This document shows, one piece after another, positions 53,321 to 62,664 of a stretch of DNA of 64,000 nt; positions within the stretch are counted from its first letter, which is position 1, and each line of letters opens with the position of its first letter. The stretch covers positions 9,418,425 to 9,482,424 of the forward strand of contig NZ_JAQNDM010000002.1 of NCBI RefSeq assembly GCF_028368975.1, in the 5' to 3' direction. The notes under the pieces are model-generated. The model did not search any database, had not been told where the DNA came from, and saw nothing but the letters and a program-made list of their open reading frames with translations. This DNA is from Stigmatella ashevillena (lineage in GTDB: Bacteria > Myxococcota > Myxococcia > Myxococcales > Myxococcaceae). A program made the translations under genes and the position numbers.

Positions 53321-54128
53321 ATGGCAAGCGATAGGGTTCATGCCACGGACGGCGGGCGGCGGGCCTCCGTGCTCTCCCGGAGCGGTTGGGCATGGGAATT
53401 CCTTCGCCGCAACCCCGCCTACCAGTCTGAGTGGAAGGCCCTGGCGGCCCAGGGCCGGCTTCCCGTGCATTTCCACGCGGGCGACCTGGAGGTGCGGCGG
53501 CTCGCCGAGCGCAACGAGGAGGTAGCCCATTGGGGACTCCTGGCGTTTCGTGGATCCATCGCTCGATGCCTGGTCAACCTCGGTCTTCTGGGCGAGCGGT
53601 GCCTTGCCTCGCCTGAATGCCCGCATCCAGACCGGCCCCGCCAGCATGCGGGGGTTCTGGCTGGATCGTCTGCAATGCCAGAAGAGTTTGTTGCTCGGCC
53701 CCGAGGGCGGAACGTTGATGTTCACGGGAAATGGGGAGACGGTCGCGCTGGAGTGCGAAGGCGAGGTGGAGGCCCTGCTCTCTCCTGGCGCGGCCTTTGT
53801 GCTTTGGGTTCCCGGGCCGCAGGATCTCGAGGGGGCCATCTCCGCGCTGGATGATTTCCGGACGCTGCTCGGGCCCGGCATGCAGGAGCCGCTGCCCCGG
53901 TCCAAGCAGCTTCAGAGCTACCTCATCGCGCTCGATGCGGAGCGGGCGGGCGCCTCGTACCGGGACATCGCCATCCTCCTGTATGGCGAGGCGGCGGCGG
54001 CGAAGCACTGGAGGGATCCCGCCCGGCACATGAAGGATGCCGTCCGTTACGCGGTCCGGCGCGGATGGGCGCTCATGGAGGGGGGCTATCGCCGGTTGCT
54101 CCTGAAGCGACTGGCGGGGCCGGCATAG
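53321..54128 (+). pseudogene. DUF6499/DUF2285-domain regulator, +1 frameshifted
   Basis: The first 76 codons from the ATG at 53321 match the DUF6499 head (SGWAWEFLRRNPAYQSEW). At WGLLAF the frame must move by one base (the extra C at 53549) to continue VDPSLDAWSTSVFWASG in frame to 54128. The C-terminus then reads GASYRDIAILLYGEAAAAKH and MKDAVRYAVRRGWALM, the DUF2285 helix-turn-helix type. Joined, the product would be about 268 residues. The family occurs mainly in integrative elements of proteobacteria. The gene is directly downstream of the GlgC-like gene. Confidence 0.7.
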
Positions 54129-54231
54129 GTCCATCACTGGACGCTTGGGGCCCCTGCGCCGCACCGCCAGTTGGCGGGAGAGGGGTGCGTCTCCATCTCA
54201 CGTGCGGGGTTCAGGGCGGGGAGAGAGCCGA

Positions 54232-55053
54232 ATGCGGCGTATCGCGTGGGTGGTGTTGTGGGGAGTCATGCTCGGGACGATGGGCGGGTGCTCGCTCCGC
54301 AAGGTGTCCCGGAGCGCGGCCTCCGGTGCCATCGAGTCGTTGGGCGAGCCCGGCGAGGAAGAGGCGTTCCGGCGCAAGGTGACTCGCGTGGCGGACCGGC
54401 TCTTGGATCAAGCCCTCAAGGACCCGCCCGACGCCCAGCAGATCGGCCGCGACACGGTCAGCGGCATGTTGGAGGGGGTGGAAGGCTACCTCTCCGAGGA
54501 AGGGCGGGGCGCACGGCTCGGCGAGGCCGGGGCAGGGTTTGCCCAGGAGTTGGTCCCCGTGCTGGCCGCGGAGATGAGGGGCATGGCGCCCACCAGCCGG
54601 TTGATCCTCGAGCAGAGCGGGCAGGGGCTCGTGGATGGGCTCTCCTCGCGCCGGGAGGAGATCGCCGCCCTCATGGCCGAGATCGCTGATCAGGTGGGCC
54701 GCTCCATGGCCAGCGCCATGGCCCAGCAGCTCCGCCACGAGTTGCAGCAGCAGAGCGCCGCACCGCCCAACGAAGCCCTCGCCCAGGCCGTGGAGGGCGT
54801 CGCCTACCGGGCCGCCGCGGCCGGCATGCGGGGGGCCATGAACGAGCTGGGGCAGACGGTGCCCGAGTGCAAGGACGGCCCCTGCGCGCCCCAGGTCGTC
54901 TCCCAGCTCAGCCGGTCGGCCCTGGGGGGCGCCGTGGCGGCCCTGATGCCCGTGGTGCTCGTGGGGTTCGTCGCGTTCCTGGTGGGGGTGGGGGTGGCGG
55001 CGCTGGCCGCGCGGGCCTTCGTCCGCCGCCAGACCGCCCGCCGCGTCGTCTGA
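54232..55053 (+). CDS. Lipoprotein of unknown function with C-terminal membrane helix
   Basis: 273 residues from MRRIAWVVLWGVMLGTMGGC with a lipobox Cys. The body is helical and Ala/Gln/Glu-rich (DQVGRSMASAMAQQLRHELQ) and a hydrophobic helix near the end reads LMPVVLVGFVAFLVGVGVAA with RRQTARRVV after it. GGGGAGAGAG precedes the ATG at 54232. I recognise no family. Confidence 0.75.
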   Translation: MRRIAWVVLWGVMLGTMGGCSLRKVSRSAASGAIESLGEPGEEEAFRRKVTRVADRLLDQALKDPPDAQQIGRDTVSGMLEGVEGYLSEEGRGARLGEAGAGFAQELVPVLAAEMRGMAPTSRLILEQSGQGLVDGLSSRREEIAALMAEIADQVGRSMASAMAQQLRHELQQQSAAPPNEALAQAVEGVAYRAAAAGMRGAMNELGQTVPECKDGPCAPQVVSQLSRSALGGAVAALMPVVLVGFVAFLVGVGVAALAARAFVRRQTARRVV

Positions 55054-55062
55054 CGGGACGCC

Positions 55063-55377
55063 TCAGTGGGGCCCCGTGTCCTCCACGGGGAGCGTCAGGG
55101 TGCGCCGCACCAGGTCCCGGCAGGCTGGGCAGATGACCCCCGAGCGCTCCCAGTGCACCTGCTCCTCCCACTCGCTGGGATCCTCCGGCCCCTGCTCGAG
55201 CTGCTGGAGCAGTGAGTCGAGGGTGCCTGCGTCTCCCGGTGTTGGCTCGTCGAGCACATCCTGCTCGCCCTGGAGGACCAGGGTGAAGCGGTAATACAGC
55301 TCGCGCGAGGAAATCGAGCGCCCGCAGGTGGCGCACATCTTCGGCGAAAGTTCTGTCACGGACAGGCACTGTATCAA
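55063..55377 (-). CDS. Small zinc-ribbon-like protein
   Basis: 104 residues with two cysteine pairs: MCATCGRSISSREL near the start and VICPACRDLVRR near the end, a likely four-Cys zinc site. The centre is acidic. It is convergent with the lipoprotein gene. The start may be the ATG at 55338 (MCATC). Function unknown. Confidence 0.6.
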   Translation of the reverse strand: MIQCLSVTELSPKMCATCGRSISSRELYYRFTLVLQGEQDVLDEPTPGDAGTLDSLLQQLEQGPEDPSEWEEQVHWERSGVICPACRDLVRRTLTLPVEDTGPH

Positions 55378-55612
55378 CTACCCCCTGCTGGCGTGTGGGG
55401 CGCGGCACGCTGCCCGCAGGGACATCCCTTTTGTCTGGAATTAGTAGGAATTACCGATTTATGAGAGATGAAAGACACCCCTGAAACAACCGAAATTGCC
55501 GTCCGGAGACCGGGCGCGCACTCTTCAACGCATCTCTGCTGCTGACACTGAAAATAAAGCGCCAGGGCAGAGGCTCTGAGTAGAACGGCCGAAGTTTTCG
55601 GGGGGTTGAATA

Positions 55613-56968
55613 ATGAAACACGCTGGATGGGGTGTCCTGGTGGGCGCTGGAGTTGTTCTGGGGGCAATGCCTGCGGGCGCCCAGACCCGTTCTCCCTGGC
55701 AGATGCACCATGGGTTGGAGGTCTCCGTGGACAACCCTCAGGGGCTGCGGCAGTTCTCGTGCGCGCCCACGCAGCACGGTGACAGCTGTGAATACGACGA
55801 GGCCACCATTCCCCCCAGCGAGGAGGCGGGGTGGGCCGCCGCGCCAAACCCAGACACGATTGGCTTCTCCATCCCCTCGCGCGTCTGTCAGGCGCCGGTG
55901 GCGTGTCTGGCGTATGGGGATTTCACCTATTTCCAGACGTTCGTGGAAGTGCCCGCGAACGTGGTGGTGACCACGTTCACCATCGCCTTCCAGGGCATGG
56001 ATGATGGCTCGCGGGTGACGCTTTTCAACTCCGCGTACCCGGATGGGCTCGTCATCCCGGGCAGCTACGTCTACCTGCACGGCTCGGGCACGGCGAACCT
56101 CGGCGCCTATGTCAAAACGGGTGAGCGCAACCGCGTGGTCATCACGCAGGTGGATGACTGCTGCACGGACAACCACCTGCAGAAGGCGGACGTGGTGCTC
56201 AACGGCGACATCCTCGAGCTGCCCGAGGGCTGCCATGGCCCCAGTGATTGCGATGACGGCAACACCTGCACCACGGATGTATGCAGGCCCGATGGGACGT
56301 GTGAGCACCCGCTCCTGGTCTGCGCTGGCGGCCAGTCCTGCGGCCAGCCTCCCGGCGAGGGGGGCGGGGGCTCGGAGGATGGAGAGAGCGGCGGAGGCGG
56401 CGAGGACGATGGCGGGGTCATCATCGGCATCCAGGCACAGAACGCCTGTCCGGAGGATGCCACGGACCTCACGATGTCGGTTCGCGGCACCCGCGACATG
56501 GTGCTGGAGTGCGGCCAGGACGCTTGGGTGGATCCCGGTGCCCAGGCGTGGGACGTGTCTTGCAATGCCCTGGAGGTGCACGCCTTCAACGTGGGCAATG
56601 ACGCGTCTGGCCCGGGCCCGAACCCCTGTGCCGAGGGGACCTATTCGGTGCAGTACGTCGCCTGGGATGCGAAGGGCCGCACGACGAGCACCGTGCGCAC
56701 GGTGAAGGTGGAGGACACCACGCCGCCCGCGTTCCGGCTCAAGGGGCCGCAGCACGTGACGCACACCTGCGGCTCTCAGTGGGTGGAGCCAGGTTGGGAG
56801 GCGATCGATGCCTGCTACGGCAACATCACCCCCGAGGTGCACTGGACGGGCTTCCCGAACGGCTGGGTCGAGGGCTCCTACACGGTGGTGTACACGCTGA
56901 CGGACAGCGGCGGGAACAAGGCCCCGACGCTGACCCGCACCGTGGATGTGGTGGACTGCCCCTGGTAA
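55613..56968 (+). CDS. Secreted protein with C-terminal Ig-like (DUF5011-type) domains
   Basis: 451 residues with a signal peptide (LVGAGVVLGAMPAGAQ). The N-terminal half is beta-rich with cysteines; a DCDDGNTCTTDVCRPDGTCE stretch is a Cys-rich module common in myxobacterial surface proteins. After a Gly/Asp/Glu-rich linker come two DUF5011/HYR-like Ig folds ending EGTYSVQYVAWDAKGRTTST and GSYTVVYTLTDSGGNKAPTL. Likely a cell-surface or matrix protein. Confidence 0.82.
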   Translation: MKHAGWGVLVGAGVVLGAMPAGAQTRSPWQMHHGLEVSVDNPQGLRQFSCAPTQHGDSCEYDEATIPPSEEAGWAAAPNPDTIGFSIPSRVCQAPVACLAYGDFTYFQTFVEVPANVVVTTFTIAFQGMDDGSRVTLFNSAYPDGLVIPGSYVYLHGSGTANLGAYVKTGERNRVVITQVDDCCTDNHLQKADVVLNGDILELPEGCHGPSDCDDGNTCTTDVCRPDGTCEHPLLVCAGGQSCGQPPGEGGGGSEDGESGGGGEDDGGVIIGIQAQNACPEDATDLTMSVRGTRDMVLECGQDAWVDPGAQAWDVSCNALEVHAFNVGNDASGPGPNPCAEGTYSVQYVAWDAKGRTTSTVRTVKVEDTTPPAFRLKGPQHVTHTCGSQWVEPGWEAIDACYGNITPEVHWTGFPNGWVEGSYTVVYTLTDSGGNKAPTLTRTVDVVDCPW

Positions 56969-56991
56969 GGGCCGGGCCCGGGCCGCTGCGC

Positions 56992-58569
56992 CTACAACTC
57001 GTCGAAGAACTCGTCGTTGTAGGTGTAGCGGCTCAGGCGCTTGATGAGCGCCTCCATGGCCTCCACCGGCTTCACCGCGAAGAGCATCTGCCGCAGCTTG
57101 CGGATCTTCTCGTACTCCTTGAGGGTGAAGAGCTTCTCCTCCTTGCGCGTGCCGGACTGGGCGATGTTGATGGCGGGGAAGACGCGCTTCTCGGCCAGCA
57201 ACCGGTCCAGCGTCACCTCGGAGTTACCGGTGCCCTTGAACTCCTCGAAAATCACCTCGTCCATGCGGCTGCCGGTGTCGATGAGCGCCGTGCCGACAAT
57301 GGTGAGCGTGCCCGCCTCCTCGGTGGCGCGCGCGGCGCCGAAGATCCGCTTGGGGCGCTCCAGGGCGCGGCTGTCCACGCCGCCCGTGAGGGTGCGGCCC
57401 GAGCTGTCCACCTCTTTGTTGTAGGCGCGCGCCAGCCGGGTGATGGAGTCCAGGAGGATGAGCACGTCCTTGCCGCTCTCCACCAGCCGCCGCGCCCGCT
57501 CCAGCGCCAGCTCCGTCACCTTGAGGTGGTCGCCGGTGGGCCGGTCCGAGCTCGAGGCGATGACTTCCGCCTTGATGCTGCGGCGCATGTCCGTGACTTC
57601 CTCGGGGCGCTCGTCGATGAGCAACACCATCACGTGGATTTCCGGATGGTTGGCGAGCACCGCCTGGGCAATGCGCTGGAGCATGATCGTCTTGCCCGTC
57701 TTGGGCGGGGCGACGATGAGCGCGCGCTGCCCCTTGCCGATGGGGGCAATCAGGTCCATCACCCGGGTGACCATCTCCCGGTGGCCGTTCTCCAGCTTGA
57801 TGCGCTCGAGGGGGTCCACCGAGGTGAGGTCCGCGAAGTGCGGCAGCCGGGGCGCCCCGTCCAGCGGGCGGCCGTCCACGGTGTCCACGCGCTGGATGAG
57901 GCCCTTGGTGCCCCGCATCTGCGCGAACGCGGTGATGTACTGGCCCTGCCGCAGGCGCAGCTTCTGCACCAGGTTCTTGGGCATCTCCGCGTCATCCGGC
58001 GAGGGCAGCAGGTTCTTCTTCAGCTGACGCAAGAAGGCGTTGGGCCCCTTGGCCTCGGTGTCCAGCACGCCCTCCACGGGGGCCAGGTGCTGCTGGGGCG
58101 CGGCGTGGCCCTGGGAGCCGCCATGGTGCGGGGGGCGCTGGCCGTGGGGCGCGTGCTGCCCCTGCGGCGGGTGCTGGCCGTGCTGCCCCTGCTGGGGGGC
58201 GGGAGGCTGCTGCTGTTGCTGGGCCAGGCGTTGCTGGTGTTGCTGGAGTTCCTGCGGGGTGAGGAACACCTGCACCATCTGGCCGTCCGGCCCCGGCTGC
58301 ATGCGGTAGGCCTGGCCCTCCGGCGTGAAGAGGACCTGGGCGCCCCTGCGGCGGCGGCGGCGGCGGCGGCGGCGGCCTCCCGCCTGGCCCGGAGGTCCCC
58401 CGGGGCCTGCCTGGCCTGAAGGGGCTCCGGAGGCATCGCCCTCGTCGGGCCCCTCGTCTCCCTCACCGTCATCGCCGCCCTCGTCGTCCGGGGCGGACGT
58501 CTCGGGGCGGGCGGCCTCGGCGGGCCGGAGGGGATTGCGGGGATCGTTGTTGTCAGGGGTCTCGCTCAT
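56992..58569 (-). CDS. rho: Transcription termination factor Rho with long low-complexity N-terminus
   Basis: 525 residues. The motor domain is canonical: Walker A IVAPPKTGKTIMLQRI, MVLLIDERPEEVTDMRRSIK, LILLDSITRLARAYN and the C-terminal RRYTY-like SRYTYNDEFFDEL. The first 150 residues are disordered: acidic, then ten arginines in a row, then Gln/His/Pro-rich (QQHQQRLAQQQQQPPAPQQG). The usual Rho_N domain is not evident and the RNA-binding cold-shock-like domain appears divergent (KNLVQKLRLRQGQYITAF). The essential function may still be intact. It is transcribed away from the sppA region. Confidence 0.93.
   Translation of the reverse strand: MSETPDNNDPRNPLRPAEAARPETSAPDDEGGDDGEGDEGPDEGDASGAPSGQAGPGGPPGQAGGRRRRRRRRRRGAQVLFTPEGQAYRMQPGPDGQMVQVFLTPQELQQHQQRLAQQQQQPPAPQQGQHGQHPPQGQHAPHGQRPPHHGGSQGHAAPQQHLAPVEGVLDTEAKGPNAFLRQLKKNLLPSPDDAEMPKNLVQKLRLRQGQYITAFAQMRGTKGLIQRVDTVDGRPLDGAPRLPHFADLTSVDPLERIKLENGHREMVTRVMDLIAPIGKGQRALIVAPPKTGKTIMLQRIAQAVLANHPEIHVMVLLIDERPEEVTDMRRSIKAEVIASSSDRPTGDHLKVTELALERARRLVESGKDVLILLDSITRLARAYNKEVDSSGRTLTGGVDSRALERPKRIFGAARATEEAGTLTIVGTALIDTGSRMDEVIFEEFKGTGNSEVTLDRLLAEKRVFPAINIAQSGTRKEEKLFTLKEYEKIRKLRQMLFAVKPVEAMEALIKRLSRYTYNDEFFDEL
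58348..58376 (-). repeat. (GCG)n triplet repeat encoding ten arginines in Rho
   Basis: About ten GCG/CGC triplets in a row encode the arginine run in the Rho N-terminus. Triplet repeats can change length without breaking the frame. Confidence 0.75.
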
Positions 58570-58836
58570 GGAATTCCGGAGGCTGTCCGCACGGAGGGCC
58601 TGGGGGGCCGGGAACGCGCGGTTCGACGTACATGTGGGACAGGATGCCTGACGCGGGGCCGTCGAGGGGGCCCCCGCTGCTGTGCGTGGGCTCTCGCCGG
58701 CCGGAACCGCCGGTCCTGGGACCCTCCAGCGGCCCGAAGGCCAGCCCGAGGGCGGTGCCTACATTAACAGATGACCCGCGAGAGGCTCCGAGAATTTCGT
58801 CCGCTGTCGGGCAGGGGACGCATGGCGGGGCCCCGC

Positions 58837-58864
58837 GAGGCTTCGTGAGGCTCCGCGAGGCTCC
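58837..58864. repeat. Three tandem 10-base repeats beside sppA
   Basis: GAGGCTTCGT, GAGGCTCCGC and GAGGCTCC are repeated with a 10-base period just downstream of the sppA stop. A related GAGGCTCCG copy is at 58782. They lie in the 303-base gap 58570-58872 upstream of rho, where the rho promoter must be. No other structure is seen in this gap. Confidence 0.5.
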
Positions 58865-58872
58865 AAGGCCGC

Positions 58873-61359
58873 TCAGTGGACGGACAGGGTGAAGGGCAGG
58901 GCCGCCTTCAGCCCAGGCTCCAGCACCCCGCTGGTGAGCCCCGTCTCCCGCAGGAGCCCTTGCAGGCCGGGGGGGAGGGGAGCAGAGGGCTCGGGAAGCA
59001 GCCGGGCGAGCACTCCCGGCTCGCCGCCCAGCGAGGAGAAGAGCCCGCGCGCCTCGCCATACACCACCACATCCAGGTCCTCGGAAGCAGAGGCCCCGCC
59101 CCGGGCCCTCGCCGAGGCCACCGCGTCCGCCAGCCCGCCCAGCCGGTCCACCAGCCCCCGGGCGTGGGCGTCCTTGCCGGACCACACCCGCCCGCGGGCC
59201 AGGGTGTCCACCTGGGACTTCTCCAGCTTCCGCGCCTGGGCCACATAGGTGATGAAGTCGTCATAGGTGGCGTCCACCCAGGACTGCACCGCGCGTTGCT
59301 CCTCGGGGGTCCAGGGGCGCCACAGGCCCATCAGGTCGGCCAGCGGGGCACGGGGCAGCGTCTCCTGGGTCACCCCCAGCTTGTCCTCCAGCAGGCCCTT
59401 GAGCGCGGGCTTCAGGTAGAAGACGCCGATGCTGCCGGTGAGCGTGGTGGGGTTGGCGAAGAGCTCATCCGCCGCCATGGCCGCGTAGTAGCCGCCCGAG
59501 GCCGCCACATCGCCCATGGAGGCGACGACGGGCTTCACCTTCTTGGCCTCCAGCACCGCGCGGTACATCAGGTCCGAGGCGAGCACGTCCCCGCCCCCGG
59601 AGTCCACCCGCAGGACGATGGCCACCACGGATGGGTCCGTCTGGGCCCGGTACAGCGCGAGCGCCACCGTCTCCGCCCCGGCGATGCGGGTGGCCCCCAG
59701 TGGATCCTCGCGGCTCTTGCCTCCGGCGATGGAGCCCAGCACGGGCACGATGGCGATGCGGCGGCGGCGGCCCCATCGGGTCTCCTGCTCGTCCCGCGGC
59801 GAGTAGTTCTCCGCATAGGAGGCGCCCGGCACGAGCTGCTCCAGCCGCTGCTCCAGCTCCTCCTTCCCCTGGAGCACCCCGTCGATGAGCCCCAGGGACT
59901 GGGCCGTCCGGGCGGGGATGAGGCCCACCTTCCAGGCCTCCCGCAGCCGCTCCACCGGCAGCTTGCGCCCACTGGCCACCGCCTGCTCGTACCAATCCAC
60001 CTGAGTGTCCAGCCAGGCGTTGAGCGTCTCGCGCTCCGCGTCGCTCATGTCCTTGCGGGTGAGCTGCTCGGGCGCCGTCTTGTACTCGCCCACGCGCGCC
60101 ACGTCCCAGGACACGCCCAGCTTCTCCATGGTCCCCGCCACGCTGGTGACGCCCGCCGACAGGCCATTGATGAGGAACGAGGAGGCCGGCAGCGCGTAGA
60201 CCTGGTCCGCGGCGGAGGCGACGAAGTAGCCCTTGTCATCACTCGAGAGCACCAGTGCCAGCACCTTCTTGCCCGCCCCGCGCAGGCGCAGCACGGCCTG
60301 CCGCAGCTCCTCCGCGCGGCCCCAATCCACCCCGCCCAGCCCTTCCATTTTCAGCACCACGCCGCGCAGCCGCTCATCCCGCGTGGCCAGCTCCAGGAAG
60401 CGCATCAGCTTCAGGTAGGGGTCCGGGCTGGAGAAGCCGAGCAGCGCCAGGGTGGGGCTGCCTCCCCCGGCCAGCCGATCATTGAGATCCACCAGCGCCA
60501 CCACGCCCGAGGGACGGCGCAGGCTCCGGTAGGGCGCCAAGGACAGGCGCAACGCCAGCGAGTGGTCCAGCCCGTCCTCCGTCCCGCCGCCCGCGTAGGT
60601 GAGGCCGAGGAACGCGGTGTCCAGTGTGGCGGCGACCTGGACGGACAGCGCCTCGCCCCGCTGAAAGCCATGCGAGGCGCCCGCGCTCAGCCGCAGGCCC
60701 GGCACCACCTCTGCCTTCAGCGTGTAGCTCAGGCGCCCCTCGTCCAGCCCCCCGGGGCGCAGCAGGTAGTCCACCCCCAACGTGTAGTGCTCGCCGAAGG
60801 GACGCAGGCCCACGCCCAGCTCGAAGGTGCGCCGGAGGTGGAAGGCGCCCTCCTCGGGCTCATTGATGTCCTTGGCGACGAGGCCGTAGGCGAAGCCCCG
60901 GCAGGGGCGTCCCGACAGGCCAATGTCCCAGCTCGACAGCCGGTCCACATCCGCGCGGTCCCCGGAAGAGAAGGCGTGGTGCGTGGCCCCGAGTGCCAGC
61001 GTGTCCGTGCCCAGGGCGAAGCCGAACGAGGTGCGGCGGTAATCGGGCTCGGTCGGGTGGCGGAGCCACTCCACCCCGAAGCCCACCCCGGCCACCCCGA
61101 ACAAGGACGTGCCGGTGAAGAGGCCATTGCCCACCTGGTCCAGCACCTGGTGCCGCTCGTGCACGTAGAAGAGCTGGGGCGCGTCCACGAAGCGCAGGCC
61201 CGCGGGGTTGATGGACAGGGAGGTGGCTTCTTCCACCAGCGCCGTGGACTCCGGCGGGAGCGTCAGCCCGCGCGAGCTGACGAGCGGGCGGATGATGGCG
61301 GGGGTCTGGGCAAGGGCGACGCCCGAAGCGAGGAGCAGCGGCAGGGCCAGGAGGCGCAT
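58873..61359 (-). CDS. sppA: SppA-like signal peptide peptidase fused to an outer-membrane beta-barrel-type domain
   Basis: 828 residues. A signal peptide (LALPLLLASGVALAQ) precedes about 260 residues that resemble PorV/FadL-type beta-barrel proteins (ALVEEATSLSINPAGLRFVD, then many alternating beta strands such as YTLGVDYLLRPGG). The rest is two SppA repeats. The catalytic Ser is in MGDVAASGGYYAAMAADEL and the Lys in VGEYKTAPEQLTRKD. Ordinary SppA lies on the cytoplasmic membrane; this fusion suggests the peptidase sits in or at the outer membrane. Confidence 0.85.
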   Translation of the reverse strand: MRLLALPLLLASGVALAQTPAIIRPLVSSRGLTLPPESTALVEEATSLSINPAGLRFVDAPQLFYVHERHQVLDQVGNGLFTGTSLFGVAGVGFGVEWLRHPTEPDYRRTSFGFALGTDTLALGATHHAFSSGDRADVDRLSSWDIGLSGRPCRGFAYGLVAKDINEPEEGAFHLRRTFELGVGLRPFGEHYTLGVDYLLRPGGLDEGRLSYTLKAEVVPGLRLSAGASHGFQRGEALSVQVAATLDTAFLGLTYAGGGTEDGLDHSLALRLSLAPYRSLRRPSGVVALVDLNDRLAGGGSPTLALLGFSSPDPYLKLMRFLELATRDERLRGVVLKMEGLGGVDWGRAEELRQAVLRLRGAGKKVLALVLSSDDKGYFVASAADQVYALPASSFLINGLSAGVTSVAGTMEKLGVSWDVARVGEYKTAPEQLTRKDMSDAERETLNAWLDTQVDWYEQAVASGRKLPVERLREAWKVGLIPARTAQSLGLIDGVLQGKEELEQRLEQLVPGASYAENYSPRDEQETRWGRRRRIAIVPVLGSIAGGKSREDPLGATRIAGAETVALALYRAQTDPSVVAIVLRVDSGGGDVLASDLMYRAVLEAKKVKPVVASMGDVAASGGYYAAMAADELFANPTTLTGSIGVFYLKPALKGLLEDKLGVTQETLPRAPLADLMGLWRPWTPEEQRAVQSWVDATYDDFITYVAQARKLEKSQVDTLARGRVWSGKDAHARGLVDRLGGLADAVASARARGGASASEDLDVVVYGEARGLFSSLGGEPGVLARLLPEPSAPLPPGLQGLLRETGLTSGVLEPGLKAALPFTLSVH

Positions 61360-61406
61360 ACCCGCCGGACTCTAGGCCGGGGATTTCCCAGGACAAGCGC
61401 CGAGCG

Positions 61407-62618
61407 CTACCAGTCTTCCGTACCGTTCACTCCATCGAGGGGATCGCCCTGGCGGGGTTTCTTCTCGGACACACTGCGGCGGCCTCCCGGGTTCTCCCCG
61501 TTCCAGTCCTCGGTACCCTGCCGGTTGTCCAGCGGATCCGAGGCCTTTTGCTTGGGATTGCCGCCGCCGCCCAAGGCGGTGCTGACCAGCGCGTTCACCA
61601 ACCGGCCGATCTCCGCCTTCTCCTGGCCGAACTCGTCGCCTTGGAGCACCACGCGCCGGCCCGCGAGCTTCTTGCCACTCTGCAAGTCGAAGAAGCCCAC
61701 CACCAGCTCCGTGCCCTGGGGGCCCAGGGCCTTGATCGTTCCGAGCACGCCCCGGTCCACGCCCAGGGCCTTGCCCAGCGCGGAGGCCGCCGGGCTGGGC
61801 GCCGTCTTGATGATCTCCCCGGCCACCGTGTCGAGCTGTGCGTCGTACTTCTTGTACGCCGTGGTGGGGCTGAGCTCGGCGGTCACCTCCACGTCATCCG
61901 GAGACACCTCGATGATCTGGCCATGCTGCCGGAAGCCGGGGCGCTCCAGGCGCAGCAGGTGTTTGCCCACCTGCATCGTGTTCACCGTCATCGGCGTGTA
62001 GCCCTGGAAATCCCCATCCATATAAACGCGCGCGCCCGCGGGCTTGGATTTCACCAGCGCGTTGCCGCGCAGCATCGCGCTGCGGCCGGTGGCCACCTGG
62101 GCGCGCAGGGAGATGAATTCCTTGGAGTAGCGCTTGGGGCTCAGCTCGAACGTGGGGTTGAGCGCCATCAAGTCGATGAGGTGGAGCCGGGCCTCCTCCA
62201 CATCCCCCCGCCGGTGAAGCACGGCGGCATACAGGGCGGTCGCCTCGCACAGCTCCTTGCAGGCGCTCATCATCGCCGCGGCCGCCTGCAACTCCTTGAG
62301 GGCGGCGCGCAGCTTGCGCTCCGCGTCCTCGTAGTCGTTGGCCTCGTAGGCCTTCACGCTCTCCGAGAGCCCCTGGGTGCCCCGCTGGAGCGAGGCCTTG
62401 GCTTCCTCATCCGGGGGCATGCCGAACAGCTCTTCGGGTTTGCGCACGGTGAACCCGGAGAACTCCGCAAGCCCCTCGTTCATGTAGGTTTCGAGCTTCA
62501 CGCCGCGCGCCTCGGCTCCCTGGTCCATGGGAATGAGGAGGGCGCTGACCCGCCGCGGGGTGGGGGGCGGGGAGGCCAGGGCCAGGGCGGGGAGCAACGT
62601 GAGCGCCAGGACTTTCAT
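61407..62618 (-). CDS. PEGA-domain protein with TPR-like helices
   Basis: 403 residues. A signal peptide (MKVLALTLLPALALA) is followed by helices of TPR type, then a PEGA beta domain (PAGARVYMDGDFQGYTPMTV). The C-terminus holds two copies of DPLD...GTEDW (DPLDNRQGTEDWN and DPLDGVNGTEDW). PEGA proteins are surface or periplasmic adaptors common in myxobacteria. Its start lies 46 bases after the other PEGA gene's stop on the same strand; the two are probably cotranscribed. Confidence 0.83.
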   Translation of the reverse strand: MKVLALTLLPALALASPPPTPRRVSALLIPMDQGAEARGVKLETYMNEGLAEFSGFTVRKPEELFGMPPDEEAKASLQRGTQGLSESVKAYEANDYEDAERKLRAALKELQAAAAMMSACKELCEATALYAAVLHRRGDVEEARLHLIDLMALNPTFELSPKRYSKEFISLRAQVATGRSAMLRGNALVKSKPAGARVYMDGDFQGYTPMTVNTMQVGKHLLRLERPGFRQHGQIIEVSPDDVEVTAELSPTTAYKKYDAQLDTVAGEIIKTAPSPAASALGKALGVDRGVLGTIKALGPQGTELVVGFFDLQSGKKLAGRRVVLQGDEFGQEKAEIGRLVNALVSTALGGGGNPKQKASDPLDNRQGTEDWNGENPGGRRSVSEKKPRQGDPLDGVNGTEDW

Positions 62619-62664
62619 GGGGAAACCTCGGTACCTGCCGACACCTGCGCGTGGCGAGCCATTC

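Noticed and set aside
58876-62001. A 1041-codon plus-strand ORF opposite sppA and the PEGA gene
   Set aside because: Shadow of the two minus-strand genes; composition is His/Arg/Pro/Gln-heavy with no motifs, and the real genes have signal peptides and catalytic motifs.
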